A stretch of DNA of 64,000 nt from Seiridium cupressi (lineage: Eukaryota > Ascomycota > Sordariomycetes > Amphisphaeriales > Sporocadaceae). Made by a program: the position numbers and the translations under genes. The notes beneath the pieces are model-generated. The model did not search any database, was not told the origin of the DNA, and worked only from the letters and a program-made list of their open reading frames with translations. This document shows, piece by piece, positions 47,727 to 59,001 of this stretch (the first letter of the stretch is position 1; every line of letters starts with the position of its first letter). The DNA is taken from assembly GCA_036674765.1 (NCBI GenBank), contig JARVKI010000040.1, positions 62,001-126,000 on the forward strand, given 5' to 3'.

Positions 47727-48140
47727 AGGCAGAGCGTCGACATTTCTGAGTATAATCAGTCCTAAAACTGCATAAAACAGTGGGCAATTTTCCTTGACCA
47801 ATATTTGAGATAAGCTTACGAGGATTATGTATGTGTATAAGGAGATGGGATTTTTCTAAACCTCAGTGATCATCAGGTCCATCGAGCGACCTAAGCAGAG
47901 AATATGTATTACTGATAGGGCAAAATGATGATACGATAGATGAGAAAAGCTTGCCACTGCGAACCGTCGATCTTGTGCAAGTCCACACCCCCGCTTTGCA
48001 GTATAACACGCCCTGACATCACTGAGGTAGAGTAGGTGATGGTACTCATTACGAATCATATTATTCATGGGTATCTCACTATTTGGACAACATCGCTCTC
48101 CTAAGGTAGTTCGCACGGGACTCCCATTTTCCCTTCTCTC
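47727..48140. other. Convergent intergenic region
   Basis: About 410 nt of 3' UTR-type sequence between convergent genes. Nothing else seen. Confidence 0.6.
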
Positions 48141-50172
48141 TCACCTCGTGTATCCTTGCGAATATTCATAGACGTTACTCGAGCCATGATTTTGGTTTCC
48201 CGAGACCTCGTGATACCCCTGATTTTGGGGTGCCAAGTCTTGGTACTGACCAACGCCCGAGTTCCCTGTGTGGTCTGGGCTGACCTCAGCCGTCGTCCCG
48301 CCTACATATGTCTGCCCCGGGCTATACGCATGCTGCTCTGGCAGTTCGTATCTAACATCATGCAGCCCGTGCTGTCCCCCCAATTCTACGGGCGCCTGAT
48401 CTGCCGACATCTCGGTCGGCTGGTACCAGGCCCCAGCTTTGTTTTCTCCCCCGGACTGGTAATATTCCTGTGGGTAGTACTGGGCTTGATTGTTGGCTAG
48501 TCCCTGCGGGATTTGCGCGGCGGCGGTGTATTTGGTCTTGCGGCGGCGCGCAATGAGCCACGCGACCAGTGCAATGATGGCCAGAGCCCCGACGCCGCCT
48601 ACTACGCCGCCCACTATGGCGCCCGTGCTGCTTGACCCGGATTTCGATGACGAATCAGAGCTGTTACTGCCACTTGAACCCGAGCCCGAAGAGTCGCCGG
48701 ACGACGAAGTTCCGTTTCCATTCGTGCTGGACGAGTTCGTTCCGCCCACGAAGAGGGCTTTCAACTTGTCGCTAGACCATGATACCGAGTCCAGTCCGCC
48801 TTGCGAATACCACGTCTCGACGACATCTGGGCTGTCATACTCCGCAGCGTCGGGGTCGTACGAGCTGCTCCACGTCATTTCGGTCATATCAAAAACCCCC
48901 AAACCTTGTTGCCACGGGTCCGGGTCCGTGAGGGATGTGGGGAATCCCAGCCAGCCGTTTGTGCCGCCGACCACGAGCATTTGTCGGTTTGACGCAGAGC
49001 TGCTATTCCGACCGACGGAGAGACAGGAAGAATCCTGCCTCGGTGTGCCGGGGTTGGGTGACTTGAACATGACGAAGCCGGGCAGGGAGAGGACATAGAC
49101 ATCGGAAGACGTGCTTAGGGTCTGATCTGATGCACCGCCATAGATAAAAATCTCATAGGTCCCGTTAGGACCCTGGACACCAACACTGCAATGTCTCTCT
49201 CTCTTCGTCGGTTTCGACCCCGTGACCGGCTGGCTATACCACTTGTTGGCCTCCAAATCCATGACCCAGAGGTTGTTCCACTCGAGCTGTTCGTACTCGT
49301 CGATCACACCGACGGGGAGCACGGCGCCACCGAGCATGACCAGGAAGCCGCTCGTCCCAAATGGTGCGTATTCAAGCCTGGCGTTCATGCTGGTGCCGTT
49401 AACGTTCAACTCGGCCGTGCTCGCATTGTTCCACTCCCGCGACGCTGTATCGAACGTGATCATGCCCTGGATGGCGATGGAGCTGCCCGTGATGCTCGTA
49501 TCGATCGTGCTCCCAGAGGTGCCGCCCACCGAGTATCCAACACCGTTGACGGATGTGAAAGCCGATCCCAGAGTTCGTATCGAGCTGGTGAAAGCCACAG
49601 TGTTTGACACGGAAACCTGCGACCACTCGCCGCCACCGGACCCATCCGCCGTGAACTTCCAGATCTCATTCTCGACGGCGGCGCCGTTCCACGCCGTCAT
49701 GCCGCCCCATGTGTAAAAGGACGAGGTTGAAGGGTCGGACCACAAGACTTGCTGATCCTGAAGCGGCGCCGACTTTTTGATGGAGCGCAGAGTCACCGAC
49801 GAGTTTGTCCACGCTTCATTGAGCGGCAGAGAGAGCGTGCTGTTCACTGGCAGAGGGGTTTTAGCCCAGTTCTGAGACGAGTGGGATGGATGGACAATGG
49901 AGCCGTGTGGAGAGGGCGATCGCAGTCCAACAAAATCACGTACCGACATATGATGGGTGGTTTCCATCATATTCACCATCCTCCAACTGCGACATTTCGC
50001 CGCCGTCGATGTAGACGTAGTCACCAAGAACTACGGCATTGGCATACGGCCGCCGCAGGAAATTGGCCGGTGTAGGGTTGTCGACACCAGCGCACACTGG
50101 TGCCACGAACAGGAAGGGCGTCAAGCTCAAAAGCACGCGTGGGAGCGCGCTACCCGGCCGCGGAAACCTCAT
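48141..50172 (-). CDS. Kelch-repeat single-pass membrane protein
   Basis: Function unknown; probable cell-surface or secretory-pathway protein. Two exons, 50172-49944 and 49846-48141, encode 644 residues. The 97-nt intron begins GTACGT, has a GGCTAAAA branch and ends GCCAG, joining HPSYV to VNSTLSLPL. An N-terminal signal peptide ends near VCAG. Kelch-like blades follow (YANAVVLGDYVYIDGGE, SSFYTWGG, VMLGGAVLPVG, EIFIYGGASDQ, MLVVGGTNGW), then a Ser/Gly-rich stalk, a membrane helix (GAIVGGVVGGVGALAIIAL) at about residues 480-505, a basic stop (ARRRK) and a cytoplasmic tail of about 135 residues rich in Gln, Tyr and Gly. Many NxS/T sites lie on the luminal side. The layout is common in fungal Kelch membrane proteins of unknown role. 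Confidence 0.85.
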
Positions 50173-51143
50173 GGCGACGATGAGGAGATCTTGAGTTCGA
50201 GACAAGGCATGGAAATAGAGTCACGGCAGAGGAGCAACGAAGACCAAGATCCAACGGCGGCATTAGCTCACAGGAGAAATGAGCTGGCAAGGGTGCCGCC
50301 AAACCTGAACGTGCCTGGGCTGAGCCGTCGCAGAGCCGCCTGAACGCCTATTCCCCCCGTGGTGATGGATTCCGGCCACCCCTGTTGTTGGATCTGTGCC
50401 ACCCGGCAATGGCGCCTGTAGCCATTCTTCAAGGGGCGCTCCTACGGGGCAGGGCTGAGCTGAACAATACGCGAAGGAGCATGGTGCAGCCATGGCGCAT
50501 CCGAACAAGCATAAACCGAACATGCTACTGGATGGCGTAGCGCGCTGAGCTTCGCCTAGCGGAGCCGGTCTCCTGCAAGGTTGCACTACTTTGCTCGGTT
50601 ATGGCTAGTGCAGCTACGATATCTACCGACGTTGTATAACAGGTCTTTGTGGCCTGATGGTATCCTACGTCGCAGATTTGCATTGTATTGTCATCGGCTC
50701 CGCGCTGACAGGAGCTGTTTTGAAAAGCAGGGGAACAGAGAGGGTCGAAAGGGAGCACAGTGATGATATTCCGACTTGACTATGCATTAACAACATTCTT
50801 TTCGAACTCAGCTTCACAATCATCACGAACCATGATTTGTAGTTATTCGGTTGTATTATCTGATTCTCGTAAAACATATGCCACACGCGTTCATTGATCA
50901 TCAGCCAGTACAATCTCGACAGAGTTTCTCCTAAGCAAGTCGTTTCACGTTACGAGACATTGGATAAATTTCTAGAGTTATAAGCCCGATACACGGACAT
51001 TTCATCCAGTCAAAATAGTGAAAGACTATTTATTATTGTATCGTAACGGTAACATTAAAAATGTAACTTAAGAGTATGGAGGTTGAACTTATGAAGATAT
51101 GGCCGCCGGGATATACATGTACAAAAGATGGCAAAAGAGAAAT
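50173..51143. other. Intergenic region
   Basis: About 970 nt, GC-rich near the Kelch gene promoter and AT-rich near the tRNA. No gene supported. Confidence 0.55.
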
Positions 51144-51241
51144 TGCTCAGCCACAGGATTGAACTGAGGACCTTCGCATTGACTATGTATTCCCGAGTGG
51201 AAATATTAGTACGACGCTCTAACCAACTGAGCTAGCCGAGC
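51144..51241 (-). tRNA. tRNA-Ile(AAT) with 24-nt intron
   Basis: Minus-strand cloverleaf: acceptor GCTCGGC (51241-51235) pairs with GCTGAGC (51151-51145), with discriminator A at 51144. The D arm and anticodon arm are identical to those of the tRNA at 34499. Anticodon AAT is at 51207-51205, and a 24-nt intron (51203-51180) sits one base 3' of it. Mature length is 74 nt. The T stem CTCAG/CTGTG has one T-T mismatch and the T loop is TTCAATC. The acceptor stem sequence differs from the other copy, so this may be a weaker or divergent isoacceptor. Confidence 0.88.
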
Positions 51242-51932
51242 TTGGTTATTCATGTCCGTAAATGACATTATAGTAATGAGTCTTTCTCCATGGTGGTCTG
51301 TGCTTTTGCTGTGAAGACTTGCAAGGTAGTGACATTGTGGGAGCTTCCGAATGGTCATTCTAAGTGATACCTGGTTATGTGGTCTTGTTCTACAACTGGA
51401 TCATTTTAGTGGAAGTAATTATCGTGAGGGTATAACAATCCACATAAATTAGCCATTCGATCGTTTGGGAACCATCCTTTTAGGAGTTGTAGACACGCCT
51501 GTTCCCTACTGTACAACTAATGTACTGCAAATACAGGTAAGGACTCCTGGGAGTCTCCCTCGTACCAGCCGTGCCCTACGGGAGGGTCTGCTGCTGACTG
51601 ATTGCAGGGGTTTCAGCGCATTTCCCCAGAAAAGTCCCGCTGCATGACAGCATTTGTAGCGCAGGCCTCATGCTAGCCTGTGCGTACATGGCGCCATTGA
51701 GATAAGCTCAGGGTAGCTGTCGAGAAGCTTGGCTGATCTGCGCGAATCCCGAAAAAAAATTATTCCAATGAGTCGGGTCTGAAAATTTAGCAAGCCATTC
51801 TTCTTCGTCACCACGTATAAATCTTAATTTCCTATTCTTCCTTATAGAGCCGTATCGAAGATTTAAAACTGGTTCACTGCTTGGCACATTCATTATTCAA
51901 GGATTCAATCTCATCTGATCACTATTCTCAAG
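51242..51932. other. Intergenic region
   Basis: About 690 nt between the tRNA 5' side and the SET-like gene, carrying the promoter of the latter. Nothing else seen. Confidence 0.55.
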
Positions 51933-52996
51933 ATGGCCGCGGAAGAGACCAACGTCACCTACGAGCAATTGGCCGACATTGAGCGTGAGTTTGAAGATGT
52001 AGAACTCGAAATCAGTAAGAAAGCTTAATCGCAATGGTAATAATTAAGCTAACCCACATGCCAGCTCGTCAGCAGGCCGTCATGACCAAGGCTCTGTATG
52101 AGAAGAGGCAGAAGACGGTGGCTGAGATTCCCAACTTCTGGCCATTGGTCTTCGAGCAGGCGCCTCAGGAGGTGGACGCTTACATCCAGCCCTCAGACTC
52201 AGCCGTCCTTTCGTCCTCGCTCAAGTCCATCTCAGTCTCGAGATTCGAGGTTGAGGACGGCAGCAAGGGCAACCCCCGCAGTATCGCCATCAAGTTCGAG
52301 TTCAACGAGAACGAGTATTTTGAGGACAAGGTCCTGGAGAAGAAGTTCTGGCACCGCCAATCCAAGGATGGTCACTTCGCCGGATTGGTCAGTGAGCCGG
52401 TCCCTATCAAGTGGAAGCCAAAGAAGGATCTGACAGATGGTCTCTTGGATATGGCCATCTCCGTCCACGAACAGGAGAAGAAGCGCGGTCAGACTGGCAT
52501 ACCAAAAATCAAGGACTTTACACCGGAGCAGAAGGCCCTCCAGGCGAAGATCCAAGGAACTGGAATGGGCGGTATCAGCTTTTTTGCCCTCTTTGGATAC
52601 CGCGGTTACCCTGTGTCCGCCGAGGAGAACAAGGAGGCGCTCGCAAAGGAACAGGAGAAACGCCGCCTGAGAGCTGAGGGAAAGGGCACAGACGACGACG
52701 AAGATGAGGCCCCTGAGCTGGTGGAAGCAGATGACGACGAAGAGGAGATTCTTGAGATATTTGCCGACGGCGAAGAACTTGCCATCGCAATTGCAGAGGA
52801 TCTATGGCCCAGTGCTATCAAGTACTTTAGTGAGTTTGCTTCAGCCCCCGCTCAAAAGAGATGTACTAATTACCTGGAAGCAAACGCGCAAGAACAGGAT
52901 GGCCTCAGCGAAATGGACTTTGAGGAATTGGATGGTGAGATCGAGGACGAGGAAGATGATGCCGACGAGCCGCCAGCGAAGAAGCGCAAGGCTTGA
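51933..52996 (+). CDS. SET/TAF-I-type nucleosome assembly protein (NAP family)
   Basis: Histone chaperone of the NAP fold, closest in layout to SET/Vps75. Three exons, 51933-52014, 52065-52829 and 52881-52996, encode 320 residues. Intron 1 (50 nt) has a GCTAAC branch before GCCAG. Intron 2 (51 nt) has a TACTAAT branch, is a stopless multiple of three, and its removal joins AIKYF to TNAQEQDGLSEMDFEELD. The N-terminal helix (YEQLADIEREFEDVELEI) is the dimerisation helix. The earmuff domain includes IPNFWPLVFEQAP, FEFNENEYFEDKVLEKKFW and SFFALFGYRG. An acidic segment (EADDDEEEILE) precedes EELAIAIAEDLWPSAIKYF, and the C terminus is acidic followed by a basic PPAKKRKA, a likely nuclear localisation signal. 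Confidence 0.93.
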
Positions 52997-53632
52997 AGCT
53001 GAGCACATAACCGCGATTGTTCCCCGCCCCCTGGTTTTTACCGGGCAACGAAAATGATACCCTTCTTTATACCATGGCGTCCTCGAGGGCTTGAGATCCT
53101 CATTTCGGCACAAACTATAGACTTCAATGATACAAATCACGTTCGCGAACTTGAAACTGCCAGAGTCGTGGTGAGCAAGGAAAAGCCCACTTTCGTCAGA
53201 CTAACATACGACGTACTGTGATATAGTTCGGCGAAGCGTGTTCGATTGCCGTTCTCACCGCGACCCAGATCTTTGTTCTGGTTCGCTAGCGTTATGTTTC
53301 TGCAGCAAAGCCTTGACTGATTTCTGTGCCTGTATATATCTCAGACTAATCTAGTCTATGGCTTAAAAGATCCAGCACTTTCCTTAGACCATTCTAGCTC
53401 TGCACCCCTCTCAAAGTGAAAATAAATGTAATTTATATCTACGCAAGGAAGTAGAGAGTGGATAACAAAAGCGATATGCTTGACGTAGTTTATACTTATA
53501 TGTCGCTATCGAATTTCGATATTTTCTAGCTCGGATTGACCGTTTTTTGCTCAATCCTTTTGCTTCTCCGCCCATTTAAATTATGCATAAAGTATGACCC
53601 GACGTGTATGTAGGAGTATATTTTCCCTAGAA
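52997..53632. other. Intergenic region
   Basis: About 640 nt, AT-rich, following the SET-like gene. No gene or repeat seen. Confidence 0.55.
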
Positions 53633-54758
53633 TTACTGGGGAATCGCAATATTTAAGAACGTATAGTCGGTCACCATGGAGAGCTTTGGGGGACCAAGTC
53701 CCAGGTATCCTGGAGAAGTCCGAAAGAAGTGAATTTCGAGCAGAAGCGTACTGACACGCCTGAAAGTTGTCATCGGCATCGCAAACTTATTGTTAGAAGC
53801 TGTTGACGCCATGGCTGTAGAGTATGAGCTCACTGGTGTCTCATAGCTGAGACCGTGATATAAAGTATCAAGCCAACCAAGCCAGGTTCCTACTTGAAAT
53901 CGCGCTGGAGGCTAATAAATTTCGCCATAATTAGGGGTAAACCACATAACAGCAGCAAATCCGTGCTGTCAATGTTGCAGTGCTCAGTGGTCAATACAGA
54001 TCTCTCCGGAAGGGCAAGTCCTTGTATATCCAGGTCCTTTGGAAATATTCGGGTCTGACGAAGTCCCGAACTTCACTCCAAGCTCGTGGAACGACACTTG
54101 CAGAGCCTGGATCTTGTTGTCCTAAACTACGAATATCATTCGTCCAATCCAAATTATTAGCATCGTTTTTCCAGCGCAACCAAGTTGCATTGATTATCTC
54201 GCAAGCCAAAGCTATCCGTGGATTAGGTGGCCCGAGCCATCCCAAAACAAGAGTTGCCAGTTGTAGAGACGGCGCATTAGCTGAACTTGGTGGTTTAGTT
54301 CGGTGATATTGGCATGGTCAATGCAGATGGCGTCTATCTAGAATGCTGGGGATTTCCGAGTACGGATGTAAGGGTACTCATATGAATTGTTGTTGCGCTG
54401 AGGAGGGAATCCTCTCCAGCGCTCCAGTCTAGATACTTATATACATGGCGCACGGGCCATATGGTCCGTGCACGAACTCCTGTCACATGACCGTGACAAC
54501 GGATGCCGAACACTTTTACTTGTTCCTACGGAATACACGCCTCGGATATATACTAGCGCCGAAGCCAAGTTGGTGGTGATCTCCACGGTATGCCCATTGG
54601 CAGTGACTGGAACTACCGCTGTTGGATTGCCCCAAACATACGATAATGCGATACAATTTGGATTGTCGAGAAGTATAAGGAGTCGAATCTCGGCTCGTTC
54701 TGTATCCAGTGGCTGGTGCAATACCGGTGGCTGATGTCATGTCCAACGAGCTCGCCAT
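53633..54758 (-). pseudogene. Decayed HET-domain (heterokaryon incompatibility) gene
   Basis: Pieces of a HET-domain protein appear in order but in different frames. The first part (around 54721-54540) has the opening motif ALSYVWGNPT followed by TVEITTNLASAL. Around 54335-54250 the second motif DAICIDHANITELNHQVQ is in another frame. 54245-53991 has GWLGPPNPRIALACEIINAT and FQRTWIYKDLPF, matching the third motif. 53833-53633 has a C-terminal-type stretch, FFRTSPGYLGLGPP. About 200 nt of unrelated sequence separates the first and second motifs, and the region normally found between motif 3 and the C terminus is mostly missing. The whole remnant spans 1.1 kb versus about 2 kb for an intact gene. 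HET genes mediate fungal non-self recognition and vary quickly, so a broken copy is not surprising. Confidence 0.82.
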
Positions 54759-56280
54759 GTCTCACTGGTATCCAGTCCGATCGGAGTGTAGATATGTCGA
54801 GACATAGCTTTCTACGAGGTTGGTTCTTCCTGAAGAGTTAGAGGAAGTTCCTATTGACGGTATCCAAAGTCGTCGAATCCCTTGCTCCTCTACCTTAGGC
54901 TACGTGTGAACATTGATCATGAAATTTCTGCATAAGAGATATTGATGGGAATAAAACAAGGTAAATTTTGGAGACATCCAGAGCGCCCGGCCGTAATACA
55001 CTGCTCAACGGTTTCTTTCCACGATTGACAAGCTGTGTACGTGGCGTGCGGCTGAGGCTTAACGTTCTAAATGTTTATGTTATCGAACATTCCTAATTGA
55101 ATTTGCGAAGCTGGATTTGGCGTGTGCTCTGCGAAGCCGATGCCTGCCAATGGAGGCGAGCGTGCTGTTTTGTGCAAGCTATACAGGCACACACAAAGAG
55201 ATTGTATGACAGAGTCCGAATCGACTGGCCAGTTTCATCTCCACGACTCCGCGTGGGACTCGCTTCGATTCCCGGGGACTAGAATAAGGTCGTCAAGCCT
55301 TGCCGTATGCGGTATAGCCCCTAACCGGCGCACCCTTAGCCGGCAGATGCAGGGCTTAGTTGCGGTCTCCCTGCCAGGGGTCGGGTCCCTTGGTTTTCTA
55401 TTCTTACAATAAACTCTCAACCAACATATGGGTTGCTTGCGTGAATGCTCATATTCTGCGTTTGCAATACTAAAGAGGTCGACTTTCTCAACAATTGATT
55501 GATGCTGTTATACGTATTCTCATCAATTCCGAATCGAGTCTGGCCGCAGTCTTGTCCAATGTTTGTTTCCGTTCTTGAAGCGCGGGCAGGGGCCAGCCAT
55601 GATTGAGACGAAACGTCGCCAAGATCGAGACTCGAACGGTTTCATGCGCGCCCTCAAAGCTACACAGCCTCGCCGCTCACATGGGATCTCGCTGCTTCCC
55701 ATGCAAACGGTGCTGCAGATTCGCGGCCGAAATAGGTCACACCTGGCCACGGGATGACGGTCCCTCGATCTTTGACATAATGTGAAGCACTTGGGATGGC
55801 CGAACGGCCCCAGTAGCTGAGATGACCGATGACCTCTGCTGAGGCGGGCCAAAGTTTGGGCCCATCGATCCCATCTTCTCTTCGTCACAAGTGTTTCTCT
55901 ACTCTTCTTCGCTTCTATTTCGAAGTTTCTCCTTCCTTTATTCGGCTGGCCACGCGACTCCTCTTGTCGTGCTCCGTTCCTTTCTTTCATTCTTGCTCCT
56001 GGCTGAGTTTCCTTTTTTTGTTTCGATCTCAATCCATTTTGTCCCGGTGACTCTCGTGTGCGGCTGCTCGTATAAAAGCCACTGCCGACTCGACTTCTGA
56101 GCTGAGCAATACGAATTGTTGCTGCGGCCAACTTTGTGATACCTTTGTCAAGAGTCCTTCTCTCGCTCATATTTCACGGCATGGTCCTGATTCATCCTTC
56201 TTTCTATTTCTAATCCCGGACAGCCCAACCTTCGGCTGCTTCCGTACGCCTACTCTTTATTCGCACATTACCTATTCAAT
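54759..56280. other. Intergenic region with long pyrimidine-rich leader of the GH76 gene
   Basis: About 1.5 kb. From about 55870 to 56280 the plus strand is strongly pyrimidine-rich (TCTTC, CTTTC and similar), typical of fungal promoters and leaders of highly expressed genes. A 215-codon minus frame at 55523-56170 is antisense to this tract and has no family match. No other gene seen. Confidence 0.55.
56071..56077 (+). promoter_or_regulatory. Candidate TATA box of the GH76 gene
   Basis: TATAAAA lies about 200 nt upstream of the ATG at 56281, within a pyrimidine-rich promoter. Position and context fit a TATA element, but no experimental start site is known. Confidence 0.45.
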
Positions 56281-57657
56281 ATGAGGTCGATCTTTCGCAC
56301 AGCAGGCATTCTAGGCCTGCTGGCAGGCGCTACACAAGCTATAGATGTCGACTTCAGCAATGACGACTCCATCAAATCAGCAGCGAGCACCATCGCATTC
56401 GGGCTATTAAAATACTACACAGGAAACAATACGGGGGATGTACCAGGCAATCTCCCGGACCCGTACTTCTGGTGGGAGGCGGGTGCCATGTTTGGGACGA
56501 TGGTGGACTATTGGTTCTATACGGGAGATGACACATATAACGACGTAACGACACAAGCACTATTGCACCAAGTCGGAGACGACAAGGATTTCATGCCTCA
56601 GAATCAGACGAGGACAGAGGGAAATGATGACCAAGGCTTCTGGGCGTTGGCGGCCATGACGGCGGCGGAGAACAAATTCCCGGACCCGCCAGCAGATCAA
56701 CCGCAGTGGCTGGCATTGGCTCAGGCAGTATTTAACGAATACGTGGAACGGTGGGATCCAGCAACCTGCGGTGGTGGTCTGAGGTGGCAGATCTTCACAT
56801 TCAACAATGGCTTCAACTATAAGAACTCCATCTCGAACGGCTGTTTCTTCAACGTCGCCACCCGACTGGCAAGATTCACAGGGAACCAAACATATGCAGA
56901 CTGGGCCGAGAAGGTCTATGATTGGATGTCAACAACCGGTCTAATCACTGCGGATTTCCAGGTGTTCGACGGCGCGCAGGTCGATTCCAACTGTACAGAG
57001 ATCGACAACGCCCAGTGGACCTACAACGCCGGCATCTACTTGCATGGTGCGGCTGTGATGTACAACTTCACGGGCGGTGACGATAAATGGAAGCAGCGTG
57101 TCCAGGGCCTCCTGAACCAGACCACGGGCTTTCACTTCGAGAACGGCATCATGGTCGAGAAGCCCTGCGAAGAAGGCGGGTTCTGCGATACTGACCAGCA
57201 GAGCTTCAAGGCCTACCTCGCGCGCTGGATGGCGGGGACCTCGCAGATGGCACCGTTCACGTTTGACACCATCATGCCGCTCCTGAAGTCGACCGCCACC
57301 GCCGCTGCTAACCAGTGCGTGGGATCCCCATCTGCGGCCGAGTTCAAGGGTACGGCGGGCACTGCATGCGGGTTCCAGTGGACCAAGAGCCCGACCTTTG
57401 ATAACATGGTCGGCGTCGGGGAGCAGCAGAGCGCGCTGGCCGCCGTCATGTACAATCTCGTCCAACGTACGGCACAGGCTCCCGTGACCGCAGATACCGG
57501 CGGCACAAGTCAGGGTAACGTCAACGCCGGTGCTGCGACCCAGGATAAGGTCCCAACTCTGGAGCCCATTACCATGACGGAAAAGGTCGCAGCCGGCTTC
57601 ATCACGTCGGCGTTTGCGCTGAGTGTGCTGGGCGGTTGTGCGTTTGTAATCAAATAA
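56281..57657 (+). CDS. DCW1: GPI-anchored GH76 alpha-1,6-mannanase-like protein (Dcw1/Dfg5)
   Basis: Cell-wall transglycosidase family that links GPI-mannoproteins to the wall glucan. Single exon, 458 residues, the usual size. A signal peptide of about 20 residues (MRSIFRTAGILGLLAGATQA) is followed by the GH76 alpha/alpha barrel, with YYTGNNTGDVPGNLP, PYFWWEAGAMFG, the catalytic Asp pair in GNDDQGFWALAAM, CGGGLRWQIFTFNNG, YNAGIYLHGAAVMYNFTGG and FKAYLARWM. Several N-glycosylation sites are present. The C terminus has a Thr/Ala/Gly-rich spacer and a hydrophobic tail (GFITSAFALSVLGGCAFVIK) as a GPI-attachment signal. DCW1 versus DFG5 cannot be told apart from sequence alone here. Confidence 0.94.
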   Translation: MRSIFRTAGILGLLAGATQAIDVDFSNDDSIKSAASTIAFGLLKYYTGNNTGDVPGNLPDPYFWWEAGAMFGTMVDYWFYTGDDTYNDVTTQALLHQVGDDKDFMPQNQTRTEGNDDQGFWALAAMTAAENKFPDPPADQPQWLALAQAVFNEYVERWDPATCGGGLRWQIFTFNNGFNYKNSISNGCFFNVATRLARFTGNQTYADWAEKVYDWMSTTGLITADFQVFDGAQVDSNCTEIDNAQWTYNAGIYLHGAAVMYNFTGGDDKWKQRVQGLLNQTTGFHFENGIMVEKPCEEGGFCDTDQQSFKAYLARWMAGTSQMAPFTFDTIMPLLKSTATAAANQCVGSPSAAEFKGTAGTACGFQWTKSPTFDNMVGVGEQQSALAAVMYNLVQRTAQAPVTADTGGTSQGNVNAGAATQDKVPTLEPITMTEKVAAGFITSAFALSVLGGCAFVIK

Positions 57658-58179
57658 GCCGGCCCAGGGTGTTGGCAATAGAGGCATGGCTTGGCGTAAA
57701 TTTCTTGTGCAAAAACCGTAGATTGGACATCTTGGGTAATGCTATATATTGCATATGTTTACATGTGGCGTTTTGGGAACGGCTTTGAAAGCTGGCGGAA
57801 GGGTTGGAGACATACGGCGTAACCCGGATGGAGCTCCCGGCTTAGATATAGCCAACAATATATCCATCAAGTTCTGGATTGCATTTTAAGCCTCTACTCT
57901 ATGATACATGATGCTTAGCAGCTCATATGGTGCACATCTTTTCTATCCATCTTACGTTGTCCGAGTGACACTCCTACGAACCCAGGTTTATACAGATGTG
58001 TATAATCACCGTTCTGGTGCCTTCTGGCCGCGATTTTGCTTCCTTTTTGTCCGCTTTATAGTATAAGCTCGGCGCGTGAGGCTCCCGGGTACCATCGTTC
58101 CAGCTTGGCCTCTAGGTGTTGATGGCCGTCATAGTACAATATTCCAAATCGACTTCTGCTATCCCCTTGGTCGAAATAC
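57658..58179. other. Convergent intergenic region
   Basis: About 520 nt between convergent genes. Nothing beyond 3' UTR-type sequence seen. Confidence 0.6.
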
Positions 58180-59001
58180 TCAAGGGGTTTTTTCAGTCGC
58201 CTTCCCCTCGAACACCATATTCACAATCCCCGGGAATTTGCCATCTATTTTAACCTGCTTCGCGCCAACCCCCTCGGCCGTCTCCTTCAGCGCGGCCATG
58301 AGCGTATCGCCCTCCTCCTTCGTGGCCTTGCGCCCGCGCTTCTTCTTGGCGAGCATGAGCTCGACCCTCTTGCCCTTCTCCAAGAAGTCCCGGAACTGCT
58401 TCAGCCGGTGCTGCAGGTCGTTGGGCGCGATGGCCCAGTTGAGCTCGAGCTCCTTGCGGTTCAGCTCCTTCTGGCGGGCCGCCTTCTCCTTCTCCTCGGC
58501 CGCCTTGGCGAATGCAAACTTGTCCATGATCCGGCACACGGGCGCGTTCTGCCGCTCCTTCTCTGCCTGCGCCTGCAGGCTCTCATCCTCATCCTCCTCC
58601 CTTTCAGCTGGAGCACGCCGCCGAGACGGAACGGCGACCATGACGAGGCTGTACTTCTGCCGATTCAACCCCTTCAGAATGTCGGCGGTTCGCTGCGGTG
58701 CCGACAGGTCGGAAGTGGAGTCCTCCTTCTCCGGCTGCAAGCCGTGGGCGCGGCAGTCAGCGATGCGTACCCATCTGTATGGTATCGCGTTGTCGGACGG
58801 CAGCCGCGACTGTTTCGGCCCACCAGCGCCAGTGGGCTTGGGCCGGGAGCGTATATAGAGCTGGGGCGTCGTGGTACTGAAGAGCCGGGGTGAGAGTAGG
58901 TAGAAGGGGGGACGGGCTGTGCTGGTGGCCTCCAGGTGCGTCGGTAAGAAGACGGAGCGCAGAGCCCGTGAGGGCGAGAAGAGGCAGCGTCGGGGCTGCA
59001 T
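58180..59001 (-). CDS. Mitochondrial translation initiation factor IF-3
   Basis: Binds the small mitochondrial ribosomal subunit during initiation, as bacterial IF-3 and yeast Aim23 do. Single exon, 273 residues. The N terminus is rich in Arg, Ser and Pro without acidic residues (MQPRRCLFSPSRALRSVFLP), a good mitochondrial presequence. The IF-3 N domain is recognisable by LPSDNAIPYRWVRIAD and VCRIMDKFAFAKAAEEKEK. The linker helix leads into the C domain with ELNWAIAPNDLQHRLKQFRDFLEKGKRVELMLAKKK, interrupted here as several motifs; the pattern of NDLxxRLKQxxxFLxKGxRV is diagnostic. A charged insertion sits between the two domains (REEDEDESLQAQ). It is divergent from IMP1 across a 335-nt spacer. 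Confidence 0.92.
   Translation of the reverse strand: MQPRRCLFSPSRALRSVFLPTHLEATSTARPPFYLLSPRLFSTTTPQLYIRSRPKPTGAGGPKQSRLPSDNAIPYRWVRIADCRAHGLQPEKEDSTSDLSAPQRTADILKGLNRQKYSLVMVAVPSRRRAPAEREEDEDESLQAQAEKERQNAPVCRIMDKFAFAKAAEEKEKAARQKELNRKELELNWAIAPNDLQHRLKQFRDFLEKGKRVELMLAKKKRGRKATKEEGDTLMAALKETAEGVGAKQVKIDGKFPGIVNMVFEGKATEKTP

Noticed and set aside
55523..56170. 215-codon minus-strand frame upstream of the GH76 gene
   Set aside because: Lies antisense to a pyrimidine-rich promoter, so the purine-rich complement gives a long run of Lys/Glu/Arg codons by composition alone.
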